Positions 26,642-34,776 of a stretch of 64,000 nucleotides of DNA are shown here, piece after piece. The stretch's first letter is position 1. Each line of letters opens with the position of its first letter. The stretch spans positions 124,001 to 188,000 of the forward strand of contig NZ_CP081183.1 of NCBI RefSeq assembly GCF_019693215.1. The letters run 5' to 3'. The notes below the pieces were generated by a model. It was given only the letters and a program-made list of their open reading frames with translations. It was not told where the DNA came from and ran no database searches. This stretch comes from Salinarchaeum sp. IM2453. GTDB taxonomy: Archaea > Halobacteriota > Halobacteria > Halobacteriales > Salinarchaeaceae. Both the position numbers and the translations under genes were made by a program.

Positions 26642-28066
26642 CTATAATTGATCAACTTGAGGTCTTGACACATCTCGGTCAGCAGGTTCACCTTCGATAT
26701 CGTATGGATATTCTCCGGTGACACAACCGAAACAGAGATCCGTATCTGCCTTATTGAGCGTTTCAGCTACTGCATCAGCTGAGATGTATGCTAAAGAATC
26801 AGCACCAATCTTCTCACGGACCTCCTCGACGGACTTACCTGCGGCAATAAGTTCATCACGACTGGCCATGTCTATACCGAGATAGCATGGTGCTCGAATC
26901 GCTGGTGACCCAATGCGAACATGTACAGAATCCGCTCCGGCGTCGTTAATGATATCAATAAGTTGTGTCGACGTCGTTCCACGAACAATCGAATCGTCAA
27001 TGAGTGTCACCGATTTCCCCTCGACTGTGCTTTTGATCGGATTTAGTTTAAGTCGGACAGCACGCTCTCTCTGGTCTTGAGTCGGCATAATAAATGTTCG
27101 GCCAACGTATCTGTTTTTCATCAGACCCTCAGCAAATTCAACATATTTACCTTCATCTTGTGCTGCCTCAGCATAACCGCTTGCAAATGCTCGACCGGAG
27201 TCTGGCACAGGGATTACAACGTCAGTATCAACACCCTCCTGTTCCCACAAGGCCCTTCCAAGCTGTCGGCGGGCTTCATAGACCAATTGATCATCAATTA
27301 CTGAATCAGGACGAGCAAAGTAGACATCTTCAAAGAAACAGTGAGCATGCGTGTCTTTTGTTACCAGCTGATATGAATCAAATCCGTCTCCTTCATCCTC
27401 AAGTACGATCATTTCGCCTGGACGAACATCGCGAACCAGTTCGCCATCAAGCGTATCAATTGCAGCTGATTCTGAAGCAAGTATATAACCGTCATCAACC
27501 TGACCAATTACAAGTGGTCGATTGCCTCGGGGATCCCGGACACCAATGACCGTATCATCATGCATTATTGTCAACGAGTAAGATCCATGAATGCGCTGTA
27601 CAGTATGCTTAACAGCGCGAACCAAGTCTTCTTCTAAGAGATTGCGAGCAAGGTCATGAGCAATGACCTCGGTATCTCCGTTGCTCGTGAATGCATGTCC
27701 AAGTTCTGCCAACTCATCTCTGATCTCATCGGCATTTACAAGATTGCCATTATGAGAAAGCGCTAACGATCCACTCTTAAACGAAACAGAAAACGGTTGC
27801 GCACAGCATGCCCCAAGGCCGCCCGATGTCGGGTATCGGACATGACCAATCCCATTAGTGCCATTCAATGACTCGATGTCATCAGGATCAAACACTTCAC
27901 CGACGAGGCCCACATCAACGTGGTCATACTGCTGAAAGCCATCGTGAGTCGCAATACCTGCGGATTCCTGTCCACGATGTTGCAGAGCGTACAATGCGTA
28001 ATATAGCGGTCGAGCAGCGTCCTGTTCCGCAAGGGAGACGCCTACGACACCGCATTTTTCGTGCAT
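26642..28066 (-). CDS. purF: Amidophosphoribosyltransferase
   Basis: 474 residues, first committed step of purine synthesis (PRPP plus glutamine to phosphoribosylamine). The glutaminase nucleophile Cys5 is in MHEKCGVVGV, and would be exposed after removal of a short propeptide. LQHRGQESAGIA and GHVRYPTSGG mark the N-terminal domain. The PRPP-binding loop is VTLIDDSIVRGTTS, and the C-terminal part has CYLGIDMASRDELIA. It follows rpl37e by about 3 bp on the minus strand, so the two are cotranscribed. Confidence 0.96.
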   Translation of the reverse strand: MHEKCGVVGVSLAEQDAARPLYYALYALQHRGQESAGIATHDGFQQYDHVDVGLVGEVFDPDDIESLNGTNGIGHVRYPTSGGLGACCAQPFSVSFKSGSLALSHNGNLVNADEIRDELAELGHAFTSNGDTEVIAHDLARNLLEEDLVRAVKHTVQRIHGSYSLTIMHDDTVIGVRDPRGNRPLVIGQVDDGYILASESAAIDTLDGELVRDVRPGEMIVLEDEGDGFDSYQLVTKDTHAHCFFEDVYFARPDSVIDDQLVYEARRQLGRALWEQEGVDTDVVIPVPDSGRAFASGYAEAAQDEGKYVEFAEGLMKNRYVGRTFIMPTQDQRERAVRLKLNPIKSTVEGKSVTLIDDSIVRGTTSTQLIDIINDAGADSVHVRIGSPAIRAPCYLGIDMASRDELIAAGKSVEEVREKIGADSLAYISADAVAETLNKADTDLCFGCVTGEYPYDIEGEPADRDVSRPQVDQL

Positions 28067-28069
28067 AGC

Positions 28070-28240
28070 CTACTCGCCAGATTTTGACTCCCACTCGTAG
28101 TCGCGTCGCTTACTCGACTTACCGAAGCCACAAGAGGAGCATCGGTCTTTTTTAACGTGGTATGATTTTTCACCACAGCGACGACATTTGACATGGATGT
28201 TCTTGTTTTTCTTTCCTTGTCCCGAAGTTCCCTTCGTCAT
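28070..28240 (-). CDS. rpl37e: Large ribosomal subunit protein L37e
   Basis: 56 residues from [23 protein letters not shown]; the upstream extension to 28303 does not match the family. The zinc ribbon has [22 protein letters not shown]. It is very basic, as expected for L37e, and matches the family's usual length of about 57 residues. It is the first gene of a pair with purF. In many haloarchaea an lsm gene precedes it; here the 180 bp upstream contain no such gene. Confidence 0.95.
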   Translation of the reverse strand: MTKGTSGQGKKNKNIHVKCRRCGEKSYHVKKDRCSSCGFGKSSKRRDYEWESKSGE

Positions 28241-28423
28241 AGTGTAATAGATACGAAGGAGTCCCGGCGTATAATCGTTATGTCTTCGATGGCAAATCTT
28301 CAATGAGAAAGTGTAGAATAGAATATATTATCATAATTGTTCAAAACATTATTCAAAAGTGATTATAATCGTTTGGCAGACAAACAATATAAGAGATACT
28401 CACCAAGCAGTCTCGATGCTGAG

Positions 28424-29281
28424 CTAATTAAGAACAGATTGTAGAACACGGAAGATTTTATCACGGATGGCAGCGGGCACGTGTCTTGTGAGAATCCCAA
28501 CCGAAGCGGTAGTACCAACGGGATACCGAGGATTAGGATTGTCAACAGTGGCGGCCTGATAGATCGTTTGGGCAACGTTCTCGGGAGGAATGGCTTTTCC
28601 CCAACCGTCTAGCGATTCAAACTTGGACAAGGCTTGATAAAACCAGTCATAGGCACCAGTCTGCTCAAGAACATCGAGATCTTCCGTAATTCGCTGTGGG
28701 AATCGGGTGTCAACAAGGCCAGGTTCCACAACCACAACATCAATGCCATAAGGTTCAACCTCAGGCCGAAGGGCATCACTTAGCGTTTCTAATGCATGTT
28801 TGGACGCACAGTATGTACCTGCACTTGGTAATGCGACCCGTCCAGCAACAGACGAAATATTGATGATTGTTCCACTGCCCCGTTCTCGCATGTGTGGAAG
28901 GACAGTCCGGGTCAGACGGTGAGGTCCGTACACGTTGACGTCAAACTGTTCATGGAGAGATGTAGTTGGTACTTCTTCAACAGGACCAAACTGTCCATAA
29001 CCGGCATTGTTGACTAAACAGTTAATTTGACCATTATCGGCAAGCACCTGTGAAATAACATTCTCTATCTCGTCGGGATCTGTAACATCAAGTTGATATG
29101 CATCACACCCACTCTCTTTGAGTTGCTGTATATCATCAACTATACGGGCAGTTGCACAAACATGCCATCCCCGATCATTGAACCATTTCGCAGTTTCTTG
29201 ACCAATCCCAGAAGAGCATCCGGTAATAAGTACAGTCTTATTAGGAGCAGAGGACGACGTAGTATCGGATTTAGACGACAT
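28424..29281 (-). CDS. Short-chain dehydrogenase/reductase (SDR)
   Basis: About 285 residues from MSSKSDTTSSS. A classical SDR: cofactor loop TGCSSGIG (about 20-27), NNAGYGQFG, catalytic Ser in INISSVAG and Y-x3-K in YCASKHALE. Arg in ATARIVDDI after beta 2 hints at NADP(H) use (inference). Its C-terminal part (RYPVGTTASVGILTRHVP) resembles the retinol-dehydrogenase-like oxidoreductases of haloarchaea. The substrate cannot be read. Monocistronic. Confidence 0.9.
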   Translation of the reverse strand: MSSKSDTTSSSAPNKTVLITGCSSGIGQETAKWFNDRGWHVCATARIVDDIQQLKESGCDAYQLDVTDPDEIENVISQVLADNGQINCLVNNAGYGQFGPVEEVPTTSLHEQFDVNVYGPHRLTRTVLPHMRERGSGTIINISSVAGRVALPSAGTYCASKHALETLSDALRPEVEPYGIDVVVVEPGLVDTRFPQRITEDLDVLEQTGAYDWFYQALSKFESLDGWGKAIPPENVAQTIYQAATVDNPNPRYPVGTTASVGILTRHVPAAIRDKIFRVLQSVLN

Positions 29282-29347
29282 ACATAACACTCAGAACAGA
29301 AGAATAAAAGACACGTGAACTTGGTTATAGGCTGAACAGGCGCAATA

Positions 29348-29367
29348 CCACGGCCTTCAGGCCGTGG
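29348..29367. repeat. Left-end palindrome of the PATE-like element
   Basis: CCACGGCC TTCA GGCCGTGG, a perfect 8-bp stem with a 4-nt loop. Confidence 0.75.
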
Positions 29368-29924
29368 ATACGCGCCGTCACTTGTGGTAACAGACCACCC
29401 CTCAAACACTCCCCAGAGTTTCCCACGCTAATATTTAATTGACAGGCCATCTAACCAAGGAAGAGGAATTGGTCGGAACGGAGCGGATTCCGAACCGTCC
29501 TTCGGAGGTCGTTCGAAAATCGGAGATTTTCGTGATCACGATAGACTCGTCTCTCGGACGACGGCCTGTCCGCCCACATAACAAGGCAGTACCCGGGAGG
29601 GCAGTCGGTGAACACACGTTCTAAAAGAGTGTGTCTGTGCCGACTGCTCAAAGCGAGCAAGACGATACCCCTGACTCTGCTGACACCTGCTGGCGTCCCC
29701 GTGGCGAAAACAACACTGGGACGCCGTACACGGTCGAGGATAGGGGTAACGGCGGGTTGGCACCGCCAGCAGTCCACCACACCGACACTGTGGGACTACC
29801 CGTGCCCGAAAGGTGTGGTAGTCCGTCGATTGGACTGCAAACCTGAAGCCCCCATCGCTCGGGATTCCTCTGCCTTCTGTCGGAGGAAAGTGTCAAATCA
29901 ACGGTTAATGCATAACGTCAACAA

Positions 29925-29945
29925 CCTCGGGGTCAAGCCCTGAGG
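29925..29945. repeat. Right-end palindrome of the PATE-like element
   Basis: Stem CCTCGGGG / CCCTGAGG with loop TCAAG (one G-T pair), differing at one base from the hairpin beside the truncated tnpB at 6832-6852. Confidence 0.72.
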
Positions 29946-30072
29946 CACGCTGCCTGCTTTTTCTGTGAATCTTGATTCTAATGTATTCGCAGTTATGCTA
30001 TTATATCTGATCTGACATGCATCCATGAGAAATGAAGTAGTTTTTTCTGAGTAAGGCCCGGAACTGCGAGTA

Positions 30073-30990
30073 ATGCGATCATTGGTATCTGTTTATTTGA
30101 AGGGTATTGCGATGGGAGCAGCAGACAGTTTGCCAGGTGTGTCTGGTGGAACGATTGCCCTCATCGTCGGCATCTATGATCGCTTGGTACAAGCGATTTC
30201 ATCGCTGAGGCCAGATCCTCTTCGCCATATACTATCCCTTCACAGAGCTAAGTCTAGGTCCGCATTCATTGCGGAGATACGAGGAATGGAAGTTCCCTTC
30301 TTATTGGCACTGGGAGCAGGGATTGCAACAGCGTTCATATTTGCAGCAGAGATTCTAACGGCTGCATTTGCTCACTATGAGGTACAACTGTATGGCTTCT
30401 TTGTTGGATTAATTGCAGCTTCAGCAGTGTTAATCGGGAAAGAATTGTATTGGACACCTCAACGGTTGCTAGCAGGTGGGGTGAGTATCGGTGTTGTCGT
30501 GTTAATATCAGTAGTCACAGTTACTGCGGCGTCACCTGCTTTGTGGCTCGTTTTTCTCTCGGGAACGGTTGCCGTTAGCGCGATGGTTCTCCCTGGGATA
30601 TCTGGGGCGCTGCTATTGATAATCCTTGGACAGTATGAATATCTACTCGGGGAATTACAGGCTTTTCTACAGGGGATTCGTACGCTGGCAGCCAATGATG
30701 TAGCAGAACACGGCGTCGTCGTTGTAACATTTTGCATCGGCGCTCTTATTGGGCTGTTTACTGTGGCGCACCTTGTTGACCGAGCATTAACCCGGGATCG
30801 GTATATGACGCTTGCAGTACTCGTTGGGCTTATGATTGGCGGGATATATACTCCGCTGTCAGTTACGATAACCGGAATTGACTCCGGAGGAATAGCGATT
30901 CAGGTACTAGTTGCCGCTGGATTTGGGGTTGGAACAATTGTAGCATTTGATTGGGCGACAGGAGATGTTTCATATACTGAAGCAAATTGA
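30073..30990 (+). CDS. DUF368/PopT-family polyprenyl-phosphate transporter
   Basis: A 305-residue membrane protein with about eight to ten hydrophobic helices. The DUF368 hallmark is at the start (KGIAMGAADSLPGVSGGTIALI), and a repeated relative follows at about 165 (AMVLPGISGALLLIILGQY), showing an internal duplication. DUF368 proteins of the PopT type have been linked to recycling of polyprenyl-phosphate carriers across the membrane. In an archaeon the substrate would be a dolichyl-type phosphate (inference). It stands alone between two mobile elements. Confidence 0.88.
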   Translation: MRSLVSVYLKGIAMGAADSLPGVSGGTIALIVGIYDRLVQAISSLRPDPLRHILSLHRAKSRSAFIAEIRGMEVPFLLALGAGIATAFIFAAEILTAAFAHYEVQLYGFFVGLIAASAVLIGKELYWTPQRLLAGGVSIGVVVLISVVTVTAASPALWLVFLSGTVAVSAMVLPGISGALLLIILGQYEYLLGELQAFLQGIRTLAANDVAEHGVVVVTFCIGALIGLFTVAHLVDRALTRDRYMTLAVLVGLMIGGIYTPLSVTITGIDSGGIAIQVLVAAGFGVGTIVAFDWATGDVSYTEAN

Positions 30991-31044
30991 TGCTTCAATT
31001 TATTATCTGAGCAATTCTGTCCTAATCGCTTCGGATACCACTCA

Positions 31045-31729
31045 TAAGGGTGTCAAGGTTAGAGCGTCGCATTGTGGAGAGCGGCAAAGGCTGTAAGCCA
31101 CGATCTGGTGGAGCTGGCGGTGCTATGGAAGGGAAATCGGTGGTAGAACCGTCTGGTTCGGTACTTGAAGATCCCGAACCACGCTACGATCAGCGACCGA
31201 TTTCCCCACGTTTCACGTTCGTACTCGCAGTCTAAGAGTTCGAGCGGCCAGTCGTACCATGGGCCGCGGTCGGCCCGCACCAGCGGGCGACCGCGGCACC
31301 GCTCGAGAACGTCCCTCAAAAACAGAAGCGCGTCGAGACTTGATCGGCCGGGAGAGACCTCAACGGAAAGCACTTCGAGCGTCTCACAATCGACTGCCGC
31401 CCAGACGTAGTACTCTTCGCCGTCGATGTTAATTTTCGTCTCGTCGACGGCAGCTTCTTGTCGATCCCGGCAGTCAGGCTCGAAAAGGTGCTTGAGCCGA
31501 TGAAACCATTGTCTGATCGCCTCATATGAGCGGTCAACGAACGTTCGATTCGTCGGTATGAGAGGCCAGCATGGTACAAAAACGCCGCGAGGACACGCCG
31601 CTCCGTCGGCGTGTCCTCACGGGAAAATACTTCCTGCTGGCGAGCCTTCTCAACCATGCGGTCGAGCATTGCTGAACCACCAACTCATCCTTGCTCGGCC
31701 GCTTCCTTCACGCCAAGTTGACACCCTTG
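31045..31729 (-). mobile_element. Insertion sequence with frameshifted transposase, about 685 bp
   Basis: Ends match as inverted repeats: AAGGGTGTCAA at about 31046-31056 and its complement TTGACACCCTT at about 31718-31728. One transposase gene on the minus strand fills it. No clear target duplication was seen at the edges. Confidence 0.75.
31059..31669 (-). pseudogene. DDE transposase pseudogene (IS6-like or related haloarchaeal ISH group)
   Basis: The N-terminal part reads from 31669 (MLDRMVEKARQQEVFS ... GLSYRRIER). A single-base frameshift near 31535-31540 moves translation into the frame FVDRSYEAIRQWFHRLKHLFE, which stays open to 31059. First catalytic Asp is in AAVDETKINIDGEEYYVW, the second in LVRADRGPWYDW, and the third acidic residue lies toward the GNRSLIVAWFGIFKYRTRRF segment. 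There the expected Glu of an S-x-E-x-W/F-like pattern is not clearly visible (Ile-Val-Ala). The exact IS family name is not certain. Inactive unless the frameshift is programmed. Confidence 0.78.
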
Positions 31730-31815
31730 TGTCGGCCTCAGCCCCGGCCCACCGTGGACGGGGAATCCGCCTCGCTACCTATTTGAACTACTATGATGGT
31801 AGGGCTAACAGTAAC

Positions 31816-32577
31816 TCAAGGGAGGCTTAGGTTTCGATCGGAGCCTAACGCAGATGCAGCTCGGTCAGCTGAATCAACCAACAATGGGAGGTCATCAGTA
31901 AACACCTCAACCGCAACAGTGCCGTCAAAGTCTGAAAGTCGATCAGTAACAATCGAATAGTCAATTTCACCAGCACCAATTGGGATATGAGTATCCCCCC
32001 GACGGCGGGCATCATGTACGTGTAAATGAGAGATTAAATCACCATGGTACTTAAGAAATCGATCAATTCCGTCATTCCCCTCTTCCATGTACGCGTGTCC
32101 AACATCAAAGCATACGGAGGCATCAACCTGTTCGGCAAGATCGCCCAGAACAGATAGTTGCATGCCGTTTCGTTGATGGCCTACATTCTCAACTACAACC
32201 TCAACCCCAGCATTTTGTCCAGCCTCAACAACAGCTTCAAGCTGGGAGGCAAATGTACTCCGTTGATCTGTATCATACGGATCCCTAACCGCGCCATGAA
32301 GAACGGCCTTTTTTGCTCCAAGTTCACCTGCCCACGAAAGTAATCGAGACTGGTGAGCAATAATAGCCTCATTAATTTCAGGAACTGGTGTAGAAAGAAC
32401 CTGTTTAAATGGAAGGTGAACACATAGATCGGCGTCGCACTGAGTAAGAACATGAGAAAGCCGTTGTTCATTGCAATTCGGTGAAAGCTCAGTTAGACCA
32501 AACTCAACAAAATCAAAAGGGTCCGCTGTCTGCTCGATGCGATTAATTGAATCGCCGACCGTCAGCCCAAATTGCAT
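31816..32577 (-). CDS. Sugar phosphate isomerase/epimerase-like TIM barrel
   Basis: About 253 residues from MQFGLTVGDSINRI; upstream in-frame ATGs to 32637 give a poorer N-terminus. It belongs to the xylose isomerase/AP endonuclease 2-like TIM-barrel group: CVHLPFKQV, VVVENVGHQRNG (metal Glu), CFDVGHAYME (metal Asp and His), HLHVHDARRRGDTHIPIGAGEIDY and VAVEVF (last metal Glu). These residues form a divalent-metal site. Substrate unknown. Single gene between an IS and a PadR gene. Confidence 0.8.
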   Translation of the reverse strand: MQFGLTVGDSINRIEQTADPFDFVEFGLTELSPNCNEQRLSHVLTQCDADLCVHLPFKQVLSTPVPEINEAIIAHQSRLLSWAGELGAKKAVLHGAVRDPYDTDQRSTFASQLEAVVEAGQNAGVEVVVENVGHQRNGMQLSVLGDLAEQVDASVCFDVGHAYMEEGNDGIDRFLKYHGDLISHLHVHDARRRGDTHIPIGAGEIDYSIVTDRLSDFDGTVAVEVFTDDLPLLVDSADRAASALGSDRNLSLP

Positions 32578-32871
32578 ATAATGAGTATTCACACTCCTCA
32601 TAATTGAGTGTAGGGATTGGTTTGAGAGAGTATTCATGGAGCGTCGTGCAGTTATAATAAGCGAGTTTTATAATTCATTTAGCAGCAGAAAAAGCAATCA
32701 TGAGTTTCCAAGACGACCTAATAGCAACAAATCGCCGACACAAGGGACGGTGCCGGTCTGCTTGCTCAGCACGGTTATAACTTCTCATTGAGGACATGAT
32801 ATAGCCTAGAAGAACTGAAGATACGCGTAGCTAAGCAGAAAAACATGCAGGCCAAAGTTAGAATAAGCTCG

Positions 32872-33150
32872 TTATGTGAGGTCTACGTAGTCTTCTTCCC
32901 AATCGCGACGAGCGTCGATTTCTCGTTCACCTCGCTGCGTAACAGCGTATGAGTTAGTTCGATCGTCAATTGTTCCTTTCTCGACTAAGCCCTTCTTTAC
33001 TAGGGTATCAAGATTTGGATACAAACGACCGTGGTTAATCTCTTTCCCATAGTACTCTTCAAGTTCGCTTTTGAGAGCGAGTCCATGAGGATTGTCCTTA
33101 CCAGCGATCACATACAACAGGTCACGCTGAAATCCTGTTAAATCGTGCAT
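32872..33150 (-). CDS. PadR-family transcriptional regulator
   Basis: 92 residues, a short PadR with only the winged HTH and a truncated C-terminal helix. FQRDLLYVIAGKDNPHGLALKSELEEYYGKEINHGRLYPNLDTLVKKGLVEKG matches the PadR domain (the GxLYPxLxxLxxxGLV signature is clear). PadR proteins usually repress themselves and a neighbour. A short inverted repeat covers its own promoter (33159-33176). The 230 bp between it and the isomerase hold no gene. Confidence 0.9.
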   Translation of the reverse strand: MHDLTGFQRDLLYVIAGKDNPHGLALKSELEEYYGKEINHGRLYPNLDTLVKKGLVEKGTIDDRTNSYAVTQRGEREIDARRDWEEDYVDLT

Positions 33151-33158
33151 GCATTCCG

Positions 33159-33176
33159 ATATTTTAATCTAAATAT
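33159..33176. promoter_or_regulatory. Candidate autoregulatory operator of the PadR gene
   Basis: ATATTT-6 bp-AAATAT inverted repeat, 8 bp upstream of the PadR start codon. Its place over the start region would suit self-repression. The rest of the 400-bp gap up to 33558 is very AT-rich. It contains only a degenerate hairpin-like segment (33508-33527, CCTCGGGG followed by CTCCTCGG) resembling an element right end. Confidence 0.35.
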
Positions 33177-33558
33177 TATTAAACCTGTCATTACAAGTCA
33201 GAAATACTCATTAAAAATTGTAATAGATACTGCACATACCGATTTGAATGGACAATTATGGCCGTTAATGTTTATTTTTGTAATTCACATTCACTGACAT
33301 AATAACGGATATAAGTTATATAATATCTTATATAAACGGTGACTTAATCTACAATAATCAGAATTTAACTCCTAAGCCGAAGTCTTCATCCGGATAATTG
33401 ACTCGATTTGCTTATAAAAGATCCGTAGCACGTGTTCTCAGGTGCGACGCATTTATACCAGTTTCTGCAATTGGCAATACCTCTCACGATCACTCGGAAG
33501 TGAAGTACCTCGGGGCAAACTCCTCGGAATGACGTTTTGGCGTTATTCTCAATTATGA

Positions 33559-34680
33559 TTATGCTATAGCATCCTCAAAAGTAGAGACAAATTTCTCAAT
33601 GTCAGAGGAAGTATTGAATGCATGTACAGAGACACGGATCCTATCGTCTGTTGGAAGAGACCGAACACGAATATTTTGGTCAGCCAGATAATCTACCACC
33701 TCTGCCGGATTGTCAACAGCAATACTTACGAGACCAGATTCGTATTCTCTGGGAGACCGAAGGCGGGAATTAGTAATTGCAGATTTAAGCTGATCAGTTA
33801 AATTATGGATTTGATTCTGAATAGATTTGATGCCAATGCGATCGACAACTGAAATTGACTCCTGTAGCCCGGCGTAGGGGGCAATTGCTGTAGTACCAAT
33901 TTCAAATTGCTCAGCTGTTTCCTTAAGTTGGTACGATGTATCGGTAAGATCTGTAATTCCTCGATACCCGACATGGGACGGATGCAATTGGTCGAGGAGT
34001 CCCGGATTAATGTAGAGAATACCGGATCCCCAGAGCCCAAGAAGCCACTTATGTCCTGATGCTGCAACAATATCGGCACCCCACTGTGTAACATCAACTG
34101 GGAGTTGACCGATAGATTGGACTGCATCAATCATAGTGATAGCTCCTGCATCAGATGCAATGTCGACAAGTGATCCAACATCACGTCTTGCGCCGGTTAA
34201 CCAACAAACTGAGCTAATGCAGACCAGCTTAGCATCTGATACAGCATCGATATAGGCCTCTCGATCAATGTGCCCACCTTGTGTTGGTACAGTCCGAATC
34301 TCTAGATCATATTGTTCCTGAAGTCGAAGCCATGGAAGAGAACCTGCCGGGTGCTCTGTATCCGATCGAACAATGACATCACCATCTTTCCAATTGATCG
34401 CTGTGGCAGCACGGTTAATCCCATCTGCAGTACTCTGTGTCAATGCAATAGATTGAGGAGCCGCTTGGAGAAAATCTGCAACAGCTGATCGAGTCTCGTC
34501 AAAGACTGAAAAACTATACTGATATGCACCCTCGTTTCCGATTGCAGTTGACTTTTGCTCTCTAGTCGCTGTCTCCGAACGAGCAGCGACAGATTCTGGA
34601 ATCGGACCTGTTGCACCAGTATTGAAATAGATTGTTTCGTCTAGTGCAGGAATTTGTCTACGTAACTCTAGCAAATCCAT
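33559..34680 (-). CDS. Class V aminotransferase, cysteine desulfurase-like
   Basis: 373 residues, fold-type I PLP enzyme of the SufS/Csd/isopenicillin-epimerase-like group. IYFNTGATGPIPESV opens the fold, ALTQSTADGINRA is the phosphate-binding turn, and TMIDAVQSIGQLPVDV holds the PLP Asp. The PLP lysine is in AASGHKWLLGLWGSG. The catalytic Cys loop typical of desulfurases is not obvious (the C-terminal part reads SVHAFNTSSDIEKF), so the sulfur-mobilising role is unproven. It lies between AT-rich noncoding DNA and a tnpB element. Confidence 0.85.
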   Translation of the reverse strand: MDLLELRRQIPALDETIYFNTGATGPIPESVAARSETATREQKSTAIGNEGAYQYSFSVFDETRSAVADFLQAAPQSIALTQSTADGINRAATAINWKDGDVIVRSDTEHPAGSLPWLRLQEQYDLEIRTVPTQGGHIDREAYIDAVSDAKLVCISSVCWLTGARRDVGSLVDIASDAGAITMIDAVQSIGQLPVDVTQWGADIVAASGHKWLLGLWGSGILYINPGLLDQLHPSHVGYRGITDLTDTSYQLKETAEQFEIGTTAIAPYAGLQESISVVDRIGIKSIQNQIHNLTDQLKSAITNSRLRSPREYESGLVSIAVDNPAEVVDYLADQNIRVRSLPTDDRIRVSVHAFNTSSDIEKFVSTFEDAIA

Positions 34681-34745
34681 ATGTGGAGTATCTCATCAAA
34701 GGTCAAAACAGTTGTCAGCAACCACGTAGTATTCTCTGTGAAGTA

Positions 34746-34767
34746 CCCCGCGCACGGTGGCGCGGGG
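34746..34767. repeat. Right-end palindrome of the 34.7-kb tnpB element
   Basis: Perfect 8-bp stem, 6-nt loop, just downstream of the tnpB stop; expected 3' part of its guide RNA. Confidence 0.75.
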
Positions 34768-34776
34768 CGTCTGTGT

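Larger units (their letters stand above)
29340..29950 (+). mobile_element. PATE-like noncoding transposable element, about 610 bp
   Basis: A GC-rich block between AT-rich host regions, bounded by two palindromes. The left is a perfect 8-bp stem (CCACGGCC / GGCCGTGG) at 29348-29367, itself framed by GCGC, as at the left end of the intact tnpB element at 43 kb. The right stem (CCTCGGGG / CCCTGAGG) is at 29925-29945. Internally there is no transposase or tnpB domain; open frames exist on both strands but contradict each other. Size and ends fit the palindrome-associated transposable elements described from Haloquadratum walsbyi, thought to be moved in trans by IS200/IS605 transposases. Sequence from 29950 to 30072 is the AT-rich upstream region of the DUF368 gene. 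Confidence 0.65.

Noticed and set aside
29451-29846. Open frames on both strands inside the PATE-like element
   Set aside because: Several frames overlap on both strands in GC-rich DNA, which is expected by chance; none shows a known domain.
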